A stretch of 32,466 nt of DNA from Gemmatimonadota bacterium (lineage in GTDB: Bacteria > Gemmatimonadota > Gemmatimonadetes > Gemmatimonadales > Gemmatimonadaceae), in NCBI GenBank assembly GCA_021299375.1, contig JAJTGR010000001.1, positions 1-32,466 of the forward strand, written 5' to 3'. A program made the translations under genes and the position numbers. The stretch's first letter is position 1. Every line of letters begins with the position of its first letter. This document shows positions 15,594 through 23,356 of the stretch, piece by piece. Under the pieces are notes generated by a model that was not told the DNA's origin, did not search any database, and saw only the letters and a program-made list of their open reading frames with translations.

Positions 15594-15619
15594 GTTCCGC
15601 CGTTACAAGAAACCCGCCG

Positions 15620-15748
15620 TCACCCGCATCCGCAGTCTCCGCCGCAACCGGCCTTCGCTCTGCGCGCCGCTGCCAGCGACCGCCATGCGCGCCGCCCGAT
15701 GAATGCGGCCGCGCCCGCAACGATCAGCACCACGATCAGCGTGTCCAT
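15620..15748 (-). CDS. FeoB-associated Cys-rich small membrane protein
   Basis: 42 residues. A short N-terminal transmembrane helix (about 3-18, TLIVVLIVAGAAAFIG) is followed by a basic stretch and a C-terminal Cys cluster, GCGGDCGCG, with Cys35, Cys39 and Cys41. This is the layout of the FeoB_associated family (PF12669-type), small proteins encoded right after feoB and thought to help ferrous-iron transport or bind iron. The ATG is three bases after the feoB stop, and GGGAGG inside the feoB end gives a good Shine-Dalgarno sequence. The gene is short enough to be missed by length-filtered gene callers. Confidence 0.88.
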   Translation of the reverse strand: MDTLIVVLIVAGAAAFIGRRAWRSLAAARRAKAGCGGDCGCG

Positions 15749-15751
15749 GGC

Positions 15752-17908
15752 CTAGCCTCCCAGGCCCAGCGCGGTCCCCGCCGCGTACACGAGCCATGCC
15801 GCGATGTAGGCAAGCCCCAGCATGTACGCGAACTGCACCGCGGCCCACTTCCACCCCAGCGCACCGCCACCGGCCTCACGCACCGTGACGGCCGTCGTGC
15901 TGATGCACATGAGCGCGAATACGTAGAACACCATCAGCCCCACCGCCACCAGCGGCGTGTACACGCGGCGACCCGTGGCCGGATCGGTCTCGTTCACCAG
16001 GCGCTCGGTGAGCGCCGACTCGTCGTCGCTGCCGACCCCGTAGATCGTGCCCATCGTGGACACGAACACCTCGCGGGCCGCGAAGCTGGCCGCGATCGAC
16101 ACGCCGATCTTCCAGTCATACCCCAGCGGACGTACCGCGGGCTCGATCGCCTTGCCGATGCGTCCCAGCACCGAATGCTCGAGCTGCTGCTCCTGCTGGA
16201 GCGCGGGCGGGAGCGATGCGTCGAACGACGCCTTGGGATACGTGGCCATGGCCCAGAGGACGATGGACAGCGCCAGGATGACGGTGCCCGCCCGCCGCAG
16301 GAACAGCTGGCAGCGCTGCGCCACCGACACCACCAGACTCCACAGGCTCGGCAGCCGGTAGGGCGGCAGCTCGAGAATCATGGGGCGCACGGGCCCCTTG
16401 AGGAGCGTGCGCTTGAAGAGCGCCGCCACCGCCAGCGCGGCCACCGTGCCCAGCAGGTACATGCCCAACATGGTGGCGCCCTGCAGCGTGAGCCCCGGCA
16501 TGAGCGAGGTGGCCGGCACGAAGGCGCCAATGAGCAGCGTGTACACCGGCAGCCGGGCCGAACAGCTCATCAGCGGTACCACCATGATGGTGGCCAACCG
16601 GTCTTTCGGATCTTCGATGGTGCGCGTGGCCATGATGCCGGGCACTGCACACGCATAGCCCGAGAGCATGGGAATGAAGCTCTTGCCGTGCAGCCCCACG
16701 GTGCGCATCACGCGATCCATGAGGAACGCGGCGCGGGCCATGTACCCCGAGTGCTCCAGCAGCGTGATGAACGCGAAGAGGATCGCGATCTGCGGCAGGA
16801 ACACCAGCACCGAACCGACGCCGCCGAAGACGCCAGCCACCACCAACGAGCGCAGGTCGCCGTCGGGAAGCTGCTCGCCCACGAGGCCGCCGAGGCTGCC
16901 GATCAGGACCTCGATACCGTCCATGAGCGGTGTGGCCCAAGAGAAGACCGACTGGAACACCACCGCCATGAGCAGCAGGAAGATCACCGGACCGAATACC
17001 CGGTGCAGGACCACGGCGTCGATCCGGTCGCTGAGGTTGCCCTGGGTGCGTCGCGCCCGGGTGACCGTGCGCTCCACCACCTGCGCGATCCACGCATAGC
17101 GCACCTCCGACTCCAGGCGCGACGGTGTGAAGCCGGCGGCGCGCAACGCCTCCGACGAGCTCGTCACCGCTTCGGCAAGTCGCGGCACCCGCGCCAGGTG
17201 CGGTTCGGTCCGCTGCACACTGAGCAGGCGAAGCGCCTCCATGGCAGCGGCGCCGGGAGCGAGCCCCTCCCGCCTGAGGCAATCCTCGAGCGGGGCCAGA
17301 GCGCGCTGCGCCTCGGCAGGCAGCAGGAACCGGCGTCCGGGGGCCGGCAGCGTCGCCGCCGTGAGCAACGCCCGCTTGAGCGGCTCCAGCCCCTCGCCTC
17401 GCTTGGCCACCGTCGGCACGACGGGCACGCCAAGCTCGTGGATGAGCTCGGGCACGTCAATGGAGAGGCCTTCGTTGGCGGCGACATCGACCTGATTGAG
17501 CGCGATCACCACCGGCACACCGAGCTCGATGACCTGGCCGGCGAGATAGAGGTTGCGCTCGAGGTGTACCGCGTCGACCACGACCAGTACCACATCAGGA
17601 CGCCAGCGGTCGGCATCACGCTGCAGCAGCACGTCGAGGGCGATTTCCTCATCGGGCGAGCCGGCGGACAGGGAGTAGCTGCCCGGCAGGTCGAGCACGG
17701 TGATACGGCGCCCATCCGGCCCCTTGAAGCCGCCTTCCACCCGCTCGACGGTGACGCCGGCAAAGTTGCCCACGCGCTGCCGCAGTCCGGTCAGCGCGTT
17801 GAAGAGCGTGGTCTTGCCGGTGTTCGGGTTGCCGATGATGGCCACCCGGAGAGCCTCGCGGGTGACCGGGAGGCCGTCTTCGGTCGCGGGCGTCTGGAGC
17901 GTACTCAC
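15752..17908 (-). CDS. feoB: ferrous iron transporter FeoB
   Basis: 718 residues from GTG 17908 (a TTG one codon upstream is also possible). The N-terminal GTPase domain has G1 GNPNTGKTT (26-34), G3 DLPGSYS and G4 NQVD. It is followed by a helical GDI-like domain and a polytopic membrane domain with two Gate regions. Conserved permease stretches include SGYACAVPGIMATRTI and PLMSCSARLPVY, whose Cys and Ser residues are implicated in the iron path of FeoB. It imports Fe(II) across the inner membrane. feoA lies upstream and the Cys-rich helper downstream, forming a feoA-feoB-small-protein unit. Expression is probably Fur-controlled through the box upstream of feoA. Confidence 0.96.
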   Translation of the reverse strand: MSTLQTPATEDGLPVTREALRVAIIGNPNTGKTTLFNALTGLRQRVGNFAGVTVERVEGGFKGPDGRRITVLDLPGSYSLSAGSPDEEIALDVLLQRDADRWRPDVVLVVVDAVHLERNLYLAGQVIELGVPVVIALNQVDVAANEGLSIDVPELIHELGVPVVPTVAKRGEGLEPLKRALLTAATLPAPGRRFLLPAEAQRALAPLEDCLRREGLAPGAAAMEALRLLSVQRTEPHLARVPRLAEAVTSSSEALRAAGFTPSRLESEVRYAWIAQVVERTVTRARRTQGNLSDRIDAVVLHRVFGPVIFLLLMAVVFQSVFSWATPLMDGIEVLIGSLGGLVGEQLPDGDLRSLVVAGVFGGVGSVLVFLPQIAILFAFITLLEHSGYMARAAFLMDRVMRTVGLHGKSFIPMLSGYACAVPGIMATRTIEDPKDRLATIMVVPLMSCSARLPVYTLLIGAFVPATSLMPGLTLQGATMLGMYLLGTVAALAVAALFKRTLLKGPVRPMILELPPYRLPSLWSLVVSVAQRCQLFLRRAGTVILALSIVLWAMATYPKASFDASLPPALQQEQQLEHSVLGRIGKAIEPAVRPLGYDWKIGVSIAASFAAREVFVSTMGTIYGVGSDDESALTERLVNETDPATGRRVYTPLVAVGLMVFYVFALMCISTTAVTVREAGGGALGWKWAAVQFAYMLGLAYIAAWLVYAAGTALGLGG

Positions 17909-17967
17909 CAATTCACGTGCGGAGGTCGCGCGATCGGCGCGACGGACACAGCATCAGCACCGCGCCC

Positions 17968-18249
17968 TCAGGCGCGCGCCGCGACGGGCTGGACCGTGAT
18001 GCCAGCGGTCAGGGCACCGCCGAGCGCGAGACGGGTCCCACGCACTTCCAGCAGCATCGAGTCGCGGGCGTCGATCACGTTTACCGCCGTGCCCTCGCAG
18101 AACCCGAGGGCCCGCAGCCGACAGGCCTCGTCGCCGGAACACTCGATGTCGACCACTGTCACCCGGGTTCCGGCGCGACAGGCATTCAGCGCACAGGTGC
18201 GGGGCGCGGTGTCAGCGTTCTGGAGCGTGGGAAGGAAAGCCGTCGGCAC
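17968..18249 (-). CDS. feoA: FeoA-domain protein
   Basis: 93 residues from a GTG start. The SH3-like FeoA fold spans about residues 22-90, with the usual GD..C.RLRALGF core followed by a G-x-x-V-x-V-I strand pair and a C-terminal LALGGALTAGITVQP segment. FeoA binds FeoB at the inner face of the membrane and is needed for ferrous-iron uptake. Five cysteines (19, 24, 37, 43, 51) are many for a FeoA and could bind metal or a cluster (inference). The gap to feoB is about 60 bases. The GTG lies about 10 bases beyond a Fur-box-like palindrome. Confidence 0.88.
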   Translation of the reverse strand: MPTAFLPTLQNADTAPRTCALNACRAGTRVTVVDIECSGDEACRLRALGFCEGTAVNVIDARDSMLLEVRGTRLALGGALTAGITVQPVAARA

Positions 18250-18258
18250 GGGTCTAGA

Positions 18259-18273
18259 TGAGAATGTTTCTCA
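18259..18273. promoter_or_regulatory. Fur-box-like operator upstream of feoA
   Basis: TGAGAATGTTTCTCA is an inverted repeat with one mismatch in its 7-1-7 arms. It fits the Fur consensus core TGAtAATnATTaTCA at most positions. It lies between the likely feoA promoter and the feoA start, where Fur bound to Fe(II) would block transcription when iron is plentiful. Assignment to Fur rather than a DtxR-type regulator is inference. Confidence 0.72.
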
Positions 18274-18286
18274 AAGCTCTGCTCGG

Positions 18287-18316
18287 AGTATACATGCGTA
18301 CCGCCGGGAAATGCAA
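18287..18316 (-). promoter_or_regulatory. probable feoAB promoter
   Basis: Minus-strand TATACT (18292-18287) is a good -10. TTGCAT (18316-18311) is a weak -35, with an 18-base spacer. The expected start near 18280 puts the Fur-like box just downstream. The promoter separates the feo unit from the lgt end at 18354. Confidence 0.5.
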
Positions 18317-18353
18317 TGGGGAGATTCCGGCTCGGGTATTCCCCTACGACCTG

Positions 18354-19172
18354 TCAGGTGGTTGCCGGTTGCCGTCGGGCGATCAGCAGCGCCAGACCGA
18401 TCGTGGCGATCGTGACGCCGATACCCTGCGCCGTCGTGAAGTCACCGATGAGCCGGTCGTCCTTGGCCCGGAAGAACTCCACGATGAACCGCTCCACGCC
18501 GGCGACGAGGCAGTACATCCCGAAGAGCCAGCCGGCCTGGTGGGTGTGCTTCCGGAAGGCCCACAAGATCGCGAACATCGTGAAGCCCATGACGGTCTCG
18601 TAGAGCTGCGTGGGGTGCACGGCGACCACGTCCGACGGATTGGTGCCCGGCGGAAAGACCACGCCGAACTGCTGGCTCATGACCGCCACGGTGCTCGGCG
18701 GGGCGCCCTCGGGGAACTGGGTGGCGAGAAAGCCGTTCCACGGACGGCCGTAGTCGTCGCCCACCGCCCAGCACCCGGTGCGCCCCACCGAGTAGCCGGC
18801 CGCGATCGCGATGCCGGCGACATCGGCAATACGCAGGAAGTCGAGCTTCTTGTAGCGAATGGTGGCCCAGCAGAGCGCCACTGCCCCCATGAAGCCGCCC
18901 CAGAACACGAACCCGCCGCGGCTGAAAAAGGCGCCCGGGTCGCCGGTGAGCACCACGTAATAGCTCTTGGCGCCGATCAGCGTGCCGATGAGCGCCGCCA
19001 TCACGATGTCGGGGATGGCGTCGGCCTCCGCGTTCTGCCCCCGCCGCCACAGCTCGCGCTGGCAGATGATCTGGGAGATGGCGAAGGCCGCCAGAACGGC
19101 CAGGCCGAACCCGGTCAGTTCGATCGGGCCGAGCTTGAATGCCGTGGGGTGGTGCAGGATCGGAGAGAGCAT
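18354..19172 (-). CDS. lgt: prolipoprotein diacylglyceryl transferase (divergent Lgt family)
   Basis: 272 residues with about seven membrane helices. Lgt moves diacylglycerol from phosphatidylglycerol to the lipobox Cys of prolipoproteins at the inner membrane. Family features are the GR at 130-131, HPTQLYE (186-192) and ERFIVEFFR (227-235). The residue aligned with E. coli His103 (in SFHGGL) is Trp91 here (VFWGGF). The essential Asn of GRLGNF is Cys134 (GRTGCW), followed by GDDYGRP. This variant signature occurs in a divergent branch of the family, so the name is likely but activity is less certain. The ATG is one base after the tsaD stop, so the two are co-translated. Confidence 0.82.
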   Translation of the reverse strand: MLSPILHHPTAFKLGPIELTGFGLAVLAAFAISQIICQRELWRRGQNAEADAIPDIVMAALIGTLIGAKSYYVVLTGDPGAFFSRGGFVFWGGFMGAVALCWATIRYKKLDFLRIADVAGIAIAAGYSVGRTGCWAVGDDYGRPWNGFLATQFPEGAPPSTVAVMSQQFGVVFPPGTNPSDVVAVHPTQLYETVMGFTMFAILWAFRKHTHQAGWLFGMYCLVAGVERFIVEFFRAKDDRLIGDFTTAQGIGVTIATIGLALLIARRQPATT

Positions 19173-19173
19173 G

Positions 19174-20229
19174 TCAGAAGATACCCGGAATGGGCAGCGA
19201 TGCCGTGGCCGTCATGGAGGGGTCGGCGAACTCCTGCCGGTGCAGGCGAAAGAGGCCGGCGGCGCCAATCATGGCCGCGTTGTCGGTGGCCAGCCGTGGC
19301 GACGGCGCGAACACCTGCCCGCCCCGCGCGCCCAGACGGTCGCGCATGGCCTGCTGGAGCGCCTGGTTGCAGGCGACGCCTCCGCCGAGCACCACGCGCG
19401 TGCGGCGGTGCTGCCGAGTCGCGCGAGCGACCTTCTCTACGAGCGTGTCGATCACGGCGTCCTGGAAGCCACGCGCGATGCTCGCCCGCTGCGCGTCCAG
19501 ATCGCCCGCCTTCTCAGCGTCACGCACGGCGTGCAGCACGGCGGTCTTGAGGCCGCTGAAGGAACAGTCGTAGAAGTCGTCGTCGCCCGGCTGTGCCGTC
19601 TTGCGCAGCATGGGGCGCGCGAAGCGGTGCGGATGCCGCTGCACGGGCGGCTCGGCGGTGGCCGCGAGCTGCTCGAGGGGGCGTCCGCCGGGATAGGGTA
19701 GCCCCAGCAGCTTGGCCACCTTGTCGAAGGCCTCGCCCACGGCATCGTCGCGGGTCTGCCCCAACAGGCGGTAACGCCCCCACGCCGGCACGTCGAGCAA
19801 CATGGTGTGTCCGCCGCTCACCAACAGCGCGGTGAAGGGGGGCGTGGCGTGGGCGTACTCGAGCAGCGTGGAGAACAGGTGCCCCTCGAGGTGATGCACC
19901 GGCACCAGTGGGATGCCGCGGGTGAAGGCGAGGGCCTTGGCGTAGCTCGTGCCCACGAGCAGCGCGCCCACGAGGCCGGGCGCATGCGTCACCGCGATCG
20001 CGTCGAGCGCGTCCAGCGTCACCTGCGCCTCACGCAGCGCCGCGTCCACCGTCGGCACGATGCCGGTGAGATGCTGCCGGCTGGCGATCTCCGGCACCAC
20101 GCCGCCGAACAGTCGGTGCACGTCCTGCGACAGGATCACGAGCGACTCGAGCGACATGGCCTCCGGCGTACCGCACACCACGGCCGCCGAGGTTTCGTCG
20201 CAGGAGGTCTCGATGCCGAGAACGCGCAC
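19174..20229 (-). CDS. tsaD: tRNA threonylcarbamoyladenosine synthase subunit TsaD
   Basis: 351 residues from a GTG start. TsaD (Kae1/Qri7/YgjD family) transfers the threonylcarbamoyl group to A37 of ANN-decoding tRNAs together with TsaB and TsaE. It opens with LGIETSCDETS, the ASKHA phosphate-1 motif. HHLEGH holds the metal ligands His113 and His117. SGGHT, GEAFDK and the C-terminal LATDNAAMIG (metal-binding Asp) are all present. Length is normal for the family. The GTG lies ten bases past the stop of the TlpA-like gene. tsaB and tsaE are not in the window. Confidence 0.96.
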   Translation of the reverse strand: MRVLGIETSCDETSAAVVCGTPEAMSLESLVILSQDVHRLFGGVVPEIASRQHLTGIVPTVDAALREAQVTLDALDAIAVTHAPGLVGALLVGTSYAKALAFTRGIPLVPVHHLEGHLFSTLLEYAHATPPFTALLVSGGHTMLLDVPAWGRYRLLGQTRDDAVGEAFDKVAKLLGLPYPGGRPLEQLAATAEPPVQRHPHRFARPMLRKTAQPGDDDFYDCSFSGLKTAVLHAVRDAEKAGDLDAQRASIARGFQDAVIDTLVEKVARATRQHRRTRVVLGGGVACNQALQQAMRDRLGARGGQVFAPSPRLATDNAAMIGAAGLFRLHRQEFADPSMTATASLPIPGIF

Positions 20230-20239
20230 GCGGCTGCGC

Positions 20240-20791
20240 TTACGGCGCGGGCTGCGCGAGCAGCTGCTCGAGGAGGCGCCGATTGCCGTCCGAATTCCAG
20301 TCGTCGGCGCCGATCCACTTCTTGCGGATCACGCCCTGGCGATCGAACACGAACGTCTCCGGAACCCCGGTCGTGCGATAGAGGCCCTGGATGGTGCCGG
20401 CTGCGTCGTGCAGGACCTCGAACGTGAGATCGTACTCCTTCACGAAGTCGCGAATCTTCTGCTCCTCGCCGGCGTTGTCCACGCTCACGGCGACGATGCG
20501 GAGCCCCTTCGGTCCGAGCTGCTTGTACAGTGCTTCCATGCTGGGCATTTCCGTGCGACACGGAATGCACCAGGTGGCCCAGATGTTGAGCACCACGACG
20601 TCGCCACGATAGTCGGTGAGCGTCTTCATCGTGGGGGTGGGGTCGAGCGTCTGCACCGCGAACCCCGGTGCGTCGGAGCCCACGGTGATGCTGGTGAGTT
20701 CGTCCTCGAGAACGCGCGACGCGATGAAGGCGCCGCCGGCCAGCACGGCGACGATGCCAAGCACCACCATCCACTGCTGCTTGACGGTCAT
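20240..20791 (-). CDS. TlpA/ResA-like membrane-anchored thioredoxin-fold protein
   Basis: 183 residues. An uncleaved N-terminal signal anchor (about 7-26) is followed by a thioredoxin-like domain on the periplasmic side. The active site is WCIPC with Cys75 and Cys78, and a cis-Pro motif TGVPETFV follows. The central insertion typical of TlpA/ResA/CcmG is present. Such proteins reduce disulfides outside the cytoplasm, often of apocytochrome c. The partner is not shown by this context, since no cytochrome maturation genes are here. The ATG overlaps the rpe stop (ATGA). Confidence 0.9.
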   Translation of the reverse strand: MTVKQQWMVVLGIVAVLAGGAFIASRVLEDELTSITVGSDAPGFAVQTLDPTPTMKTLTDYRGDVVVLNIWATWCIPCRTEMPSMEALYKQLGPKGLRIVAVSVDNAGEEQKIRDFVKEYDLTFEVLHDAAGTIQGLYRTTGVPETFVFDRQGVIRKKWIGADDWNSDGNRRLLEQLLAQPAP

Positions 20792-21453
20792 GCCTGCTCC
20801 ACGCAGCGGGTGCGCAACACGGCGATCTCGGCCTGCGGGCTCGCGGCGCCGAAGATCGCGTTGCCGGCCACGAAGGTGTCGGCGCCGGCGGCCCAGCAGC
20901 GCTGGATGGTGTCGCGCGAAATACCGCCGTCCACCTCCAGCGCAGCGCTGCTGCCGGCCTGGTCGAGGAGAAACCGGGCGCGGGCGATCTTGTCGACCGA
21001 GTACTCGATGAACTTCTGCCCGCCGTACCCCGGGTTCACGCTCATGATGAGCAGCAGGTCGAGCATGTGGACGACCTCTTCGATGGCGCTGAGCGGGGTG
21101 CCCGGATTGAGCGCCACACCAGCCCTGGCGCCAAGCTCCTTGATGCGCACGAGCTGGCGATCGAGGTGCGGCGCGGCCTCGGCGTGAATGGTGAGCACGT
21201 CGGCGCCCGCCTTCACGTAGTCGTCGAAGTAATTCTCCGGCTCGACCACCATGAGGTGCACGTCGATGGTCTTGCTGGTGGACTTCTTCGCCGCCTCGAT
21301 GACCTTCACGCCGAAGGACAGGTTGGGCACGAAGCGGCCGTCCATGACGTCCACGTGGATCCAGTCGGCGCCACCGGCGTCGCACATGGCGATCTCCTCG
21401 CCGAGCTTGCGGAAGTCGGCACTGAGCACGGACGGGGCAATGCGAACGGACAT
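20788..21453 (-). CDS. rpe: ribulose-phosphate 3-epimerase
   Basis: 221 residues, a TIM barrel of normal length. It interconverts ribulose 5-phosphate and xylulose 5-phosphate in the pentose phosphate pathway. Metal and catalytic residues are seen in HVDVMDG (His33, Asp35, Asp38), DVHLMV (His66) and EVDGGI (Asp175). The phosphate loop is MSVNPGYGGQ. The ATG is two bases after the stop of the PASTA gene, and its stop overlaps the tlpA-like start. Confidence 0.96.
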   Translation of the reverse strand: MSVRIAPSVLSADFRKLGEEIAMCDAGGADWIHVDVMDGRFVPNLSFGVKVIEAAKKSTSKTIDVHLMVVEPENYFDDYVKAGADVLTIHAEAAPHLDRQLVRIKELGARAGVALNPGTPLSAIEEVVHMLDLLLIMSVNPGYGGQKFIEYSVDKIARARFLLDQAGSSAALEVDGGISRDTIQRCWAAGADTFVAGNAIFGAASPQAEIAVLRTRCVEQA

Positions 21454-21455
21454 GG

Positions 21456-22013
21456 TCAGGGTGTCGGAAACGAGGGAGAGCGCCGTGGCGAGTCCGTCAT
21501 ACCGACAACATCGGCGGGCGGACGTCCGTCGCTGAGCACGAGCGACACGGCGGTGAGCGTGGGGACGCGCGCCCCGCTGACCGGGGAGGTGGCGAGCACG
21601 GTGCCGGCGGGCTTGGCCGATGCCTGGAACTGCACCTCACCCACCTGCAGGCCGGCATCGAGAATGGCGGTACGGGCGGTGCCCTCCTCGAGGTCGACCA
21701 CGGCGGGCACGAGCACCAGCGTCGGCTCTGCGGGCGTCGCGGCGCTGTCAGCAGCGACTCGAGGGGCCTCCGTGGCGACAGGCTCCGGCGACGCGGGGGG
21801 GGCGGCCGCCGTCTTGGCGATGCGCCCCGTGGCAATGCTGTCGAGCATGACCTGGAGCGAGTCGACTCCGGTGCCGGGCCCCGGCTCGAGTTTCTGCACG
21901 CTGAACACGCCACCGGCGCCACCGATGGCGAGCCCCAGCACGACGGCCACCAGGGCGCGACCGAGCCAGCGGCGGCCTGGTGTGGCGGCCTTCCGGGCCT
22001 TGGCGGCGGTCAT
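21456..22013 (-). CDS. single-pass membrane protein with one PASTA domain
   Basis: 185 residues. A basic N-terminus (MTAAKARKAATPGRR) precedes one transmembrane helix (about 17-37). A Pro/Ala-rich linker (about 60-95) leads to one PASTA domain (about 96-165; VPAVVDLEEGTARTAILDAGL, then VLATSPVSGARVP). PASTA domains bind peptidoglycan fragments or muropeptides and are usual at the end of PknB-like kinases and penicillin-binding proteins. Here there is no kinase or transpeptidase part, so it may be a stand-alone wall sensor or tether. The ATG overlaps the rsmB stop (ATGA). Confidence 0.82.
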   Translation of the reverse strand: MTAAKARKAATPGRRWLGRALVAVVLGLAIGGAGGVFSVQKLEPGPGTGVDSLQVMLDSIATGRIAKTAAAPPASPEPVATEAPRVAADSAATPAEPTLVLVPAVVDLEEGTARTAILDAGLQVGEVQFQASAKPAGTVLATSPVSGARVPTLTAVSLVLSDGRPPADVVGMTDSPRRSPSFPTP

Positions 22014-23356
22014 CAGGCGCGCCTCCGCATCCGCGCCGCAAACGCGCCGTCGGTGCCGTGACGCTGCGGCAGGACGCGCAGGCGGCCGCCGTCGAGGACG
22101 GTATCGGGCACGACGCCAGGTTCCGGTGGCTCGAGGGTGAAATCGGGGTGCGCGGCGAGGAACGCGTCGATCTGGTCGTCGTTCTCTTCCGACTCGAGCG
22201 AGCAGGTGCTGTAGATGAGCAGGCCGCCGGGCTTCACCACGGTTGCTGCGGCGCGCAGGATCTGCTTCTGCCGCGCACCCAGGACGGCGAAGTCGCTCAC
22301 ACGCAGGCGCCAGCGGGCATCGGGGTGGCGACGGAAGGTGCCAGTGCCGGTGCAAGGTACGTCTACCAGCACGGCGTCCACCGGCGCGATCGCGGGGGCG
22401 CCGGCATCGGCCACCATCGGCAGCACCCGGTCGGCGTCAAGGCGCGTCAACCCGTTCACCATGCGCGCCACGCGCGCGCGGTGGCGATCGGCGGCGATGA
22501 CCAGGCTGGCACGCCGCGAGAGCTCGAGCGCCTTGCTGCCCGGGGCGGCGCACAGGTCGGCCACCGTGCCGCCGGCGGGCACATGCGCGTACTGCGCCAC
22601 GAGCGTGGCGGCCGGATCCTGCACGTAAAGCAGCCCCTGCTTGAAGGCTCCGAGTTCCGTCAACGCCACGCCGGGCCCGAGTTGGACCGAGTCGGGTACC
22701 AGCGGCACCTCGGTGGTGTGCACGCCGGCGGCCTCAAGCATCGCCTCGAGCTGCTCGCGGACCACGCCGTACGGCCGCACGACGATCGGGGCGGCCTCGT
22801 TGTTGGTGGCCAGCAACCGTTCCGTTTCGGCAAGCCCCCACCGTTCCGCCCAGCGGGCACTGACCCAGCGGGGGTGGGAATGGCGTTGCGCCAGCGCGTC
22901 GAGCGCGTCGGACGGGACGGGCGGTTCGATGGTTGCGCGTTCGCGGTCGACCCGACGCAGCACGGCGTTGACCAGCTTGCTCGCGCCGATGCCGTGGCGG
23001 CGCTTGGTGAGCTCCACCGTCTGGCCGATGGCGGCGTATGGTGGCACGCTGTCCATGTGCAGCAGCTGATACGCGCCGATGCGCAGCAGGTCGGCCACGT
23101 CGGCATCGAGCTTTGCGAGCCCGCCGCGCACCCGGTGGGCGAGCAGCGCGTCGAGGCGGCTGCGCGAGCGCAGCATGCCCCACACCAGCTCCTGCACCCA
23201 GCGCCGGTCACGGGCGTCGAGCGGCGCCGTGCGGCGCTCGAACGCGCTGTCGAGCAGCTGGCCGCTGCGCAGGTCGGCCAGGATGAGGGCAGCGGCGGTG
23301 CGTGACTCGGTCACGCCGGGGCCAGTGGAGCGGGTGGGCGGCACGACGGAAGTCAT
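22013..23356 (-). CDS. rsmB: 16S rRNA (cytosine-967-C5)-methyltransferase RsmB
   Basis: 447 residues. An N-terminal NusB-like RNA-binding domain (about 20-145) is followed by a Rossmann SAM-dependent methyltransferase domain (about 240-445). SAM-binding motif I is LCAAPGSKA, motif IV is DVPCTGTG with Cys335, and motif VI is YSTCSLE with Cys385. These are the two cysteines of the m5C mechanism. It methylates C967 of 16S rRNA in E. coli numbering. Starts and stops overlap fmt and the PASTA gene by ATGA. The def-fmt-rsmB order is widely conserved. Confidence 0.95.
   Translation of the reverse strand: MTSVVPPTRSTGPGVTESRTAAALILADLRSGQLLDSAFERRTAPLDARDRRWVQELVWGMLRSRSRLDALLAHRVRGGLAKLDADVADLLRIGAYQLLHMDSVPPYAAIGQTVELTKRRHGIGASKLVNAVLRRVDRERATIEPPVPSDALDALAQRHSHPRWVSARWAERWGLAETERLLATNNEAAPIVVRPYGVVREQLEAMLEAAGVHTTEVPLVPDSVQLGPGVALTELGAFKQGLLYVQDPAATLVAQYAHVPAGGTVADLCAAPGSKALELSRRASLVIAADRHRARVARMVNGLTRLDADRVLPMVADAGAPAIAPVDAVLVDVPCTGTGTFRRHPDARWRLRVSDFAVLGARQKQILRAAATVVKPGGLLIYSTCSLESEENDDQIDAFLAAHPDFTLEPPEPGVVPDTVLDGGRLRVLPQRHGTDGAFAARMRRRA

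Noticed and set aside
18317-18345. Terminator hairpin after lgt (GGGGA with TCCCC)
   Set aside because: Only a 5-bp stem with a long loop and no T-run.
15371-18415. 1014-residue plus-strand ORF opposite feoB and feoA
   Set aside because: It covers feoB, feoA and the small Cys-rich gene in antisense and its His/Arg-rich translation resembles no protein. It is a codon-bias shadow.
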